Shown here piece by piece: positions 59,959-64,000 of a stretch of DNA of 64,000 bases. A model generated the notes under the pieces. That model had not been told where the DNA came from. It did not search any database and was given only the letters and a program-made list of their open reading frames with translations. The translations under genes were made by a program, and so were the position numbers. Origin of the DNA: Ricinus communis (taxonomy: Eukaryota > Streptophyta > Magnoliopsida > Malpighiales > Euphorbiaceae); assembly GCF_019578655.1 (NCBI RefSeq), contig NC_063260.1:9798501-9862500 (forward strand), written 5' to 3'. How positions within the stretch are numbered: the first letter of the stretch is position 1; each line of letters starts with the position of its first letter.

Positions 59959-60879
59959 ATGGTGGGTTGGGGGATTCCTGAACAAGGGTGGAAGAAAGGT
60001 CCTTGGACTCCTGAAGAAGATAAGTTGCTTAGTGAATATGTAAAATTGCATGGAGAAGGAAGATGGAGTTCTGTTGCTATGTATGCAGGTACTTGAAATG
60101 TTGTAGCTTACATTAAAAAGTATATGTGTGCACTTAATTACTCTATGCTTTAAGCTTAATAATATTAATCATTATTAATGGTGTTAATTACCAGGTTTGA
60201 ATAGGAGTGGCAAGAGTTGTAGGTTGAGGTGGGTGAATTACCTCAGGCCTGGGCTTAAGAGAAGCCAAATAACACCTCAAGAGGAAGGCATCATCATTGA
60301 ATTGCATGCTCTTTGGGGAAACAAGTAATGCAGCTCTCTTTCTCTGCTTTTCTTATTTATTGAATTCTTCTTCGTTAAGTTCTTGTTACCATTAATCATA
60401 TTTGATGTATATGCATGTGCAGGTGGTCAACTATAGCTAGATACTTGCCTGGTAGAACAGACAATGAGATAAAGAATTATTGGAGAACCCATTTCAAGAG
60501 GAAGGGAAAAACATCCAAGAAACAAGAAAAACTCCTCGACTCCCAAGATCTCGAACAACAACAGCAGGAACAACAAGAGCAGCAGCATCAATTAGGTGAC
60601 GACATGAAAATGGTCACGAACACAAGTGATGAAAATATGCATGAGATACAAGGAAAGCAAGAGAATATGGTATTTAAGTACCCTACTTTAGGGGATCAGT
60701 GCTTGCCTGTGATGTCTCAAGATGTTACATCTTGGACAGATTTTCTGATGGATGATGGACTGATCTGGGGTGGTCTGTGGAATTTTGATGATCAAGTTGT
60801 TCATCATACAAGTAACTGCAGCAAGATAGCCAAGCAAAATCAGAACAATTACTATCATAATGGAGGCTGCATTTTCTAA
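59959..60879 (+). CDS. R2R3-MYB transcription factor (MYB27-like), three exons
   Basis: Exons 59959-60088, 60195-60324 and 60423-60879, all with GT-AG introns, join in frame to 238 codons. The first exon gives [18 protein letters not shown], the second completes R2 ([19 protein letters not shown]) and opens R3 ([18 protein letters not shown]), the third closes it with [21 protein letters not shown]2 has the usual Trp triad; R3 has Ile for the first Trp, as is normal. After RTHFKRKGK comes a Gln-rich stretch ([13 protein letters not shown]) and an acidic, Trp-rich tail ([14 protein letters not shown]), a possible regulatory motif. Exon borders match the conserved plant R2R3 pattern. The R2R3 length and RTHFK ending suggest the MYB27/MYB48/MYB59 group, but the clade is not proven. 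It acts in the nucleus as a DNA-binding regulator; target genes are unknown. Confidence 0.95.
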
Positions 60880-61932
60880 CAACTTGATTATTATGGAGCC
60901 TAAGAAAAGGAAAAGAAAAGAACAAATCATGTTTAATGCATCCTGTCTAATTGGTTATGTATTAGTATATCTGTGATATTATTTGAATCTTAGGATAATA
61001 AAAAATAAGGATTTTGATCAAATTTTGGTTTTAACTTTTTTTTTTTTTTCTTTTTATCTCTGGATTTGTAACTGCATCAAGGGTGGCTATTTGTGTTAAT
61101 CTAATTCTGTAAGTTACTGTTTGCATTAATAAAGATTTTCTTTTTCAATATGGTTCCTGAGTAACAAGGCTGGATGCTTTTTTCTTTCTTTCTTTCAGAA
61201 GTAGTCAAGGATTCAGTTTATGACAATATATAAAATGATGGGTACACAAAATTTGTTTGCAAATGGAAGGCACCGTAGCTTCTAAAAACATTAATTATGT
61301 GAATAAGAGATACTTTGTTCACTTTTAGATTAACCTTAAAACAATATCGCAAATGGATTACGCTTGCACAACACTTCAGTTCCCTTCATTTAGCATGAAT
61401 ACTCTATACTTTTGAGCAAAACTTGAGCACAATTTCAAATGATGGTAAATTAGGAAAATAATCTTCAGTGAATAAAAGAAAAATTAATTAGGAAATTAAA
61501 AATCAACTATGGATTTTCTGTCTCCATACGGTGGTTGTTGTTGCCAATTTGGTTAGAAGTGGTTACTGGCTCAGCACAAATACTAAAAAGATAATCTCAA
61601 AGTTATGAGACCTTTAATTATTGACTTGACATTGTGATGTGCAATAGATTTTCTTTCAGTTATGGCATGGTATCAAAATATGTTTGAAGAGTTTATAATA
61701 TTCTAAAAACATGCTAATTTATAAGTGCAAAAGTGATTCAGAATCCATTTGAAACCAACAATGGACACTGTAATGATCTTATATCATATATATGCTAATT
61801 TGTTAATTAGTAAACATATCAACTTTTCATATCATGAAGAGACATTAAACTGCATGCGGTTTAATCCAATTGTACTTTGCAATAACATTTGGGGACATTC
61901 TTAAAAAAGAAAAAGACAAAAAAAAGCGTTTG
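60880..61932. other. Intergenic DNA between MYB and tRNA
   Basis: No gene seen. It contains the MYB 3' end, with AATAAAAAAT at about 60996 as a possible polyadenylation signal, and T-rich tracts near 61030 and 61180. Confidence 0.6.
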
Positions 61933-62006
61933 TGGCCCATGCAGGTCTCGAACCTGCGACCTTCGCGTTATTAGCACGACGCTCTAACCAACTGAGCTAA
62001 TAGGCC
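61933..62006 (-). tRNA. tRNA-Ile (anticodon AAU)
   Basis: The minus strand folds as a standard cloverleaf: acceptor GGCCTAT with ATGGGCC, D arm GCTCAGTTGGTTAGAGC, anticodon loop CTAATAA (anticodon AAT), T arm with GGTTCGAGACC, and discriminator A. No intron and no encoded CCA. T-rich sequence on the 3' side of the minus strand could be the RNA polymerase III terminator. Confidence 0.97.
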
Positions 62007-62124
62007 AATGACGGGTGTGTATTTACGTTTTTTATTATCAATGTCAAACATTTTGGATAAGGTTCCAAAGAGGAGTACTCAGTTTCATAACAGAGAAACT
62101 ATCTAACCGAAACAGAAGGAGAAG

Positions 62125-64000
62125 ATGAATAACATAACAGCAAGTGAAATTGCAGGGCTTGGAGTTGGGTCTTTACTTTTATGTTGTGCCATTGCTGCTC
62201 CTAAAATTGATTCTTTCATTTCTTCTTCACAAAGAAGGTAAGCTAATTATTAACTAATGAAGTTCCAATCTTTACACTTCCTAGCTTGCTTACCTCTGCT
62301 TCCCTTTCTGGGTTACTCTTGTTTTTTTCTCTTTTCATGTTATATTTGTTTGTGTTTGAATTTTCTGTTGGAAAACTTTCAGTTGATTATGTTGACAAAA
62401 GGGTTGTGTTTCTTTAGTTGTCATTTGTTGTTATTTTCTAGTTACATGGTTTAGCTTGAGATGAGTTCACTTACTATTAACTTGAACGTGCTTGTGTAAT
62501 ATTTAAATTATGGTTTTGATAAGGAGATAATTTAACATGGATTTTTTTCGGTTTCTGAATTTATAGGCCTCTAAGTGCTGTAATTGGTTTTACTTGTTCC
62601 CAATTTCTCTTAATGAACTCCTTGGTAATTTGAAAGGGGACAAAATTATTGAAGGATAGTGACTAGTGTTGCCAACAATTTTCACTTACGGACTTTCTTT
62701 GTGAAAACTGAAGAGTAAAGGTACTTCGGGCAGCATTCTGTGGACTGTGTGCTGCATGCTAAGCTGCAAAGTTTTAAATATTTGAGCTACTGAAGGATCT
62801 TGCATCTCTATAAGGAAAATTGACTTTAAAGTTCAGAATGAAGATGAGAGTTTGAGCATCATGGAGCAATTTAGTTTCCATCTTTTGATCAAATTAGTAT
62901 TTTCCAGTCTAGATTGATAAATGAACTAGATAAAGTCAAGGTTTCAACTATTGCAAGCATTGTTTAGCTGTTCTCTCAGACTATATTTTGAGCTGATTTC
63001 TAGTAAGTGATTTTTTACATCCCGATTCGTGGTCTTGCATATACATACAGCATCACTTATCTGGTTATCCATCCCGAATTTAAGGATTAGAATTTATACT
63101 TCCACTTACAATTTTTAGTAGCATATTCACTTGTTAATTGGATAAAGATGATTTGAACTGTGAAACACTTTAGAGTTTAAAATCCTTCTTGTGGCAGGCT
63201 AATGAAAACCATTACACTAGCTGTTATTCTTACAACATTGAATGCGAATTATTCTTTCATATAGATGCTGTGAGCATGATTTGAACTGTGAGAAAATGTT
63301 GCACGTCCCTTCCACAATTGCACAATCAGAAATTACAACCAGGGACGGGGTGTGTGAGATCAACTATATCCAATCTGACACAGAATATGATGCTAACTAT
63401 ATTTCCTTTTTCAAAAATGTTGTCTCTTTTTCGAGTTGCATTGACACAATTGTTTCCTTAAACAGACAATTTGCACTCAAAAAAACCTTAGTCCTAGAGG
63501 GTAGAGGTTCATAAAATTTCCATTATTTTCTGGGTTGTCAATTAGATACTAACTGGTACAGGCATTTACAATTTTGTGTTGATACTTGGGACATAATTAT
63601 TATCTTTTTCTCCATCATGGAAAGGGGAAGTGAGAGATCCGAGCTCCATAGAGCTCTCGCACTAGGCCAAGGGCTTAGTGGTGACATGATCATTATCTGG
63701 TTAAGCAAATTGATGCAACCAGATAATTAGAGTGTAGGAGCATTCTAGGAATTGAATAGAACTCGTGCAAATGCTGGTTTAGAATTTTCATAGTTGTTTA
63801 TGATTCGGTTTACATCTTTTGAGATGCTGCTTCTACATCCTTAATCTGCAGCTCGTTGGGAATGTGCAAGACATGCGGTGATCTAAGGATGGTGGCATGC
63901 TCAAAATGTAGAGGAATTGGAGTGGTGAAAGCTGACGGCCCATTCAGTTTCAATATGATGGATGATTTGTATCAGTCCCTTGGCGGTGAACCGAAAGTGA
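62125..64000 (+). CDS. Small DnaJ-type zinc-finger protein, 5' part (window ends inside)
   Basis: Exon 1 (62125-62237) encodes MNNITASEIAGLGVGSLLL... with a hydrophobic stretch that could be a membrane anchor or targeting segment. A ~1.6-kb intron (62238-63851, GT-AG) leads to exon 2 (from 63852), which reads LGMCKTCGDLRMVACSKCRG and IGVVKADGPFSFNMMDDLYQ and runs off the window. CKTCGD and CSKCRGIG match the CxxCxG zinc-binding repeats of DnaJ-like proteins; there is no J domain. Exon 2 could in principle be preceded by an extra exon that I did not see. Family assignment rests on the Cys motif; function unknown. Confidence 0.73.

Noticed and set aside
63242..63514. A 90-codon frame between the two exons of the zinc-finger gene
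   Set aside because: It lies in the intron, has no motif, and the exons join in frame without it; an extra exon here remains possible but unsupported.

Overview
The window is nuclear DNA of a flowering plant, most likely an AT-rich dicot. It has spliced GT-AG genes, plant-only families (GRAS, R2R3-MYB, a DUF1005 fragment), plant Copia, Gypsy/Athila, LINE and Mutator elements, and endogenous plant pararetroviruses (Caulimoviridae). I cannot fix the species from sequence alone. Only four loci look like working host genes: a single-exon SCL3-like GRAS gene (8756-10006, minus), a three-exon R2R3-MYB (59959-60879, plus), a tRNA-Ile(AAU) (61933-62006, minus) and the 5' part of a gene for a small DnaJ-type zinc-finger protein (62125 to the window end, plus).

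Layout. 1-7019: a decayed Copia element with both LTRs (the 5' one cut by the window edge), split by a 2.93-kb Gypsy-type solo LTR with a perfect ATAGT duplication; the Copia element sits in a LINE remnant (to 7507). 7508-13600: AT-rich DNA around the GRAS gene, with a degenerate AT-rich repeat array at 11.5-13.4 kb. 13600-24650: a Mutator-like transposase pseudogene broken by two fused, defective Athila-type elements (minus strand, three LTRs, a tRNA-Asp primer site and a gag remnant), then a GRF zinc-finger pseudogene. 26470-26921: a DUF1005 gene fragment.

27310-53370 is one composite locus of endogenous pararetroviruses. Lineage B is present as two inverted copies (B1 minus, B2 plus) about 260 bp apart. 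B2 is split by a 17.7-kb block holding an LTR-element fragment with its primer site, then lineage A: a nearly full-length copy A1 (leader with tRNA-Met primer site, movement protein, coat protein, reverse transcriptase/RNase H, ORF2), a head-to-tail partial copy A2, and an inverted partial copy A3 that is nearly identical to A2. A second solo LTR (2.78 kb, ATTTT duplication) sits in ORF2 of A1. All viral copies carry disabling lesions, but the movement-protein frame of A3 is uninterrupted.

53371-64000: AT-rich intergenic DNA with a LINE remnant (55997-57010), then the MYB, tRNA and zinc-finger genes.

The host genes show no sign of working as a pathway. I found no convincing new enzymatic system. 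The most interesting object is the nested, palindromic two-lineage viral locus, which could yield hairpin RNA if transcribed.
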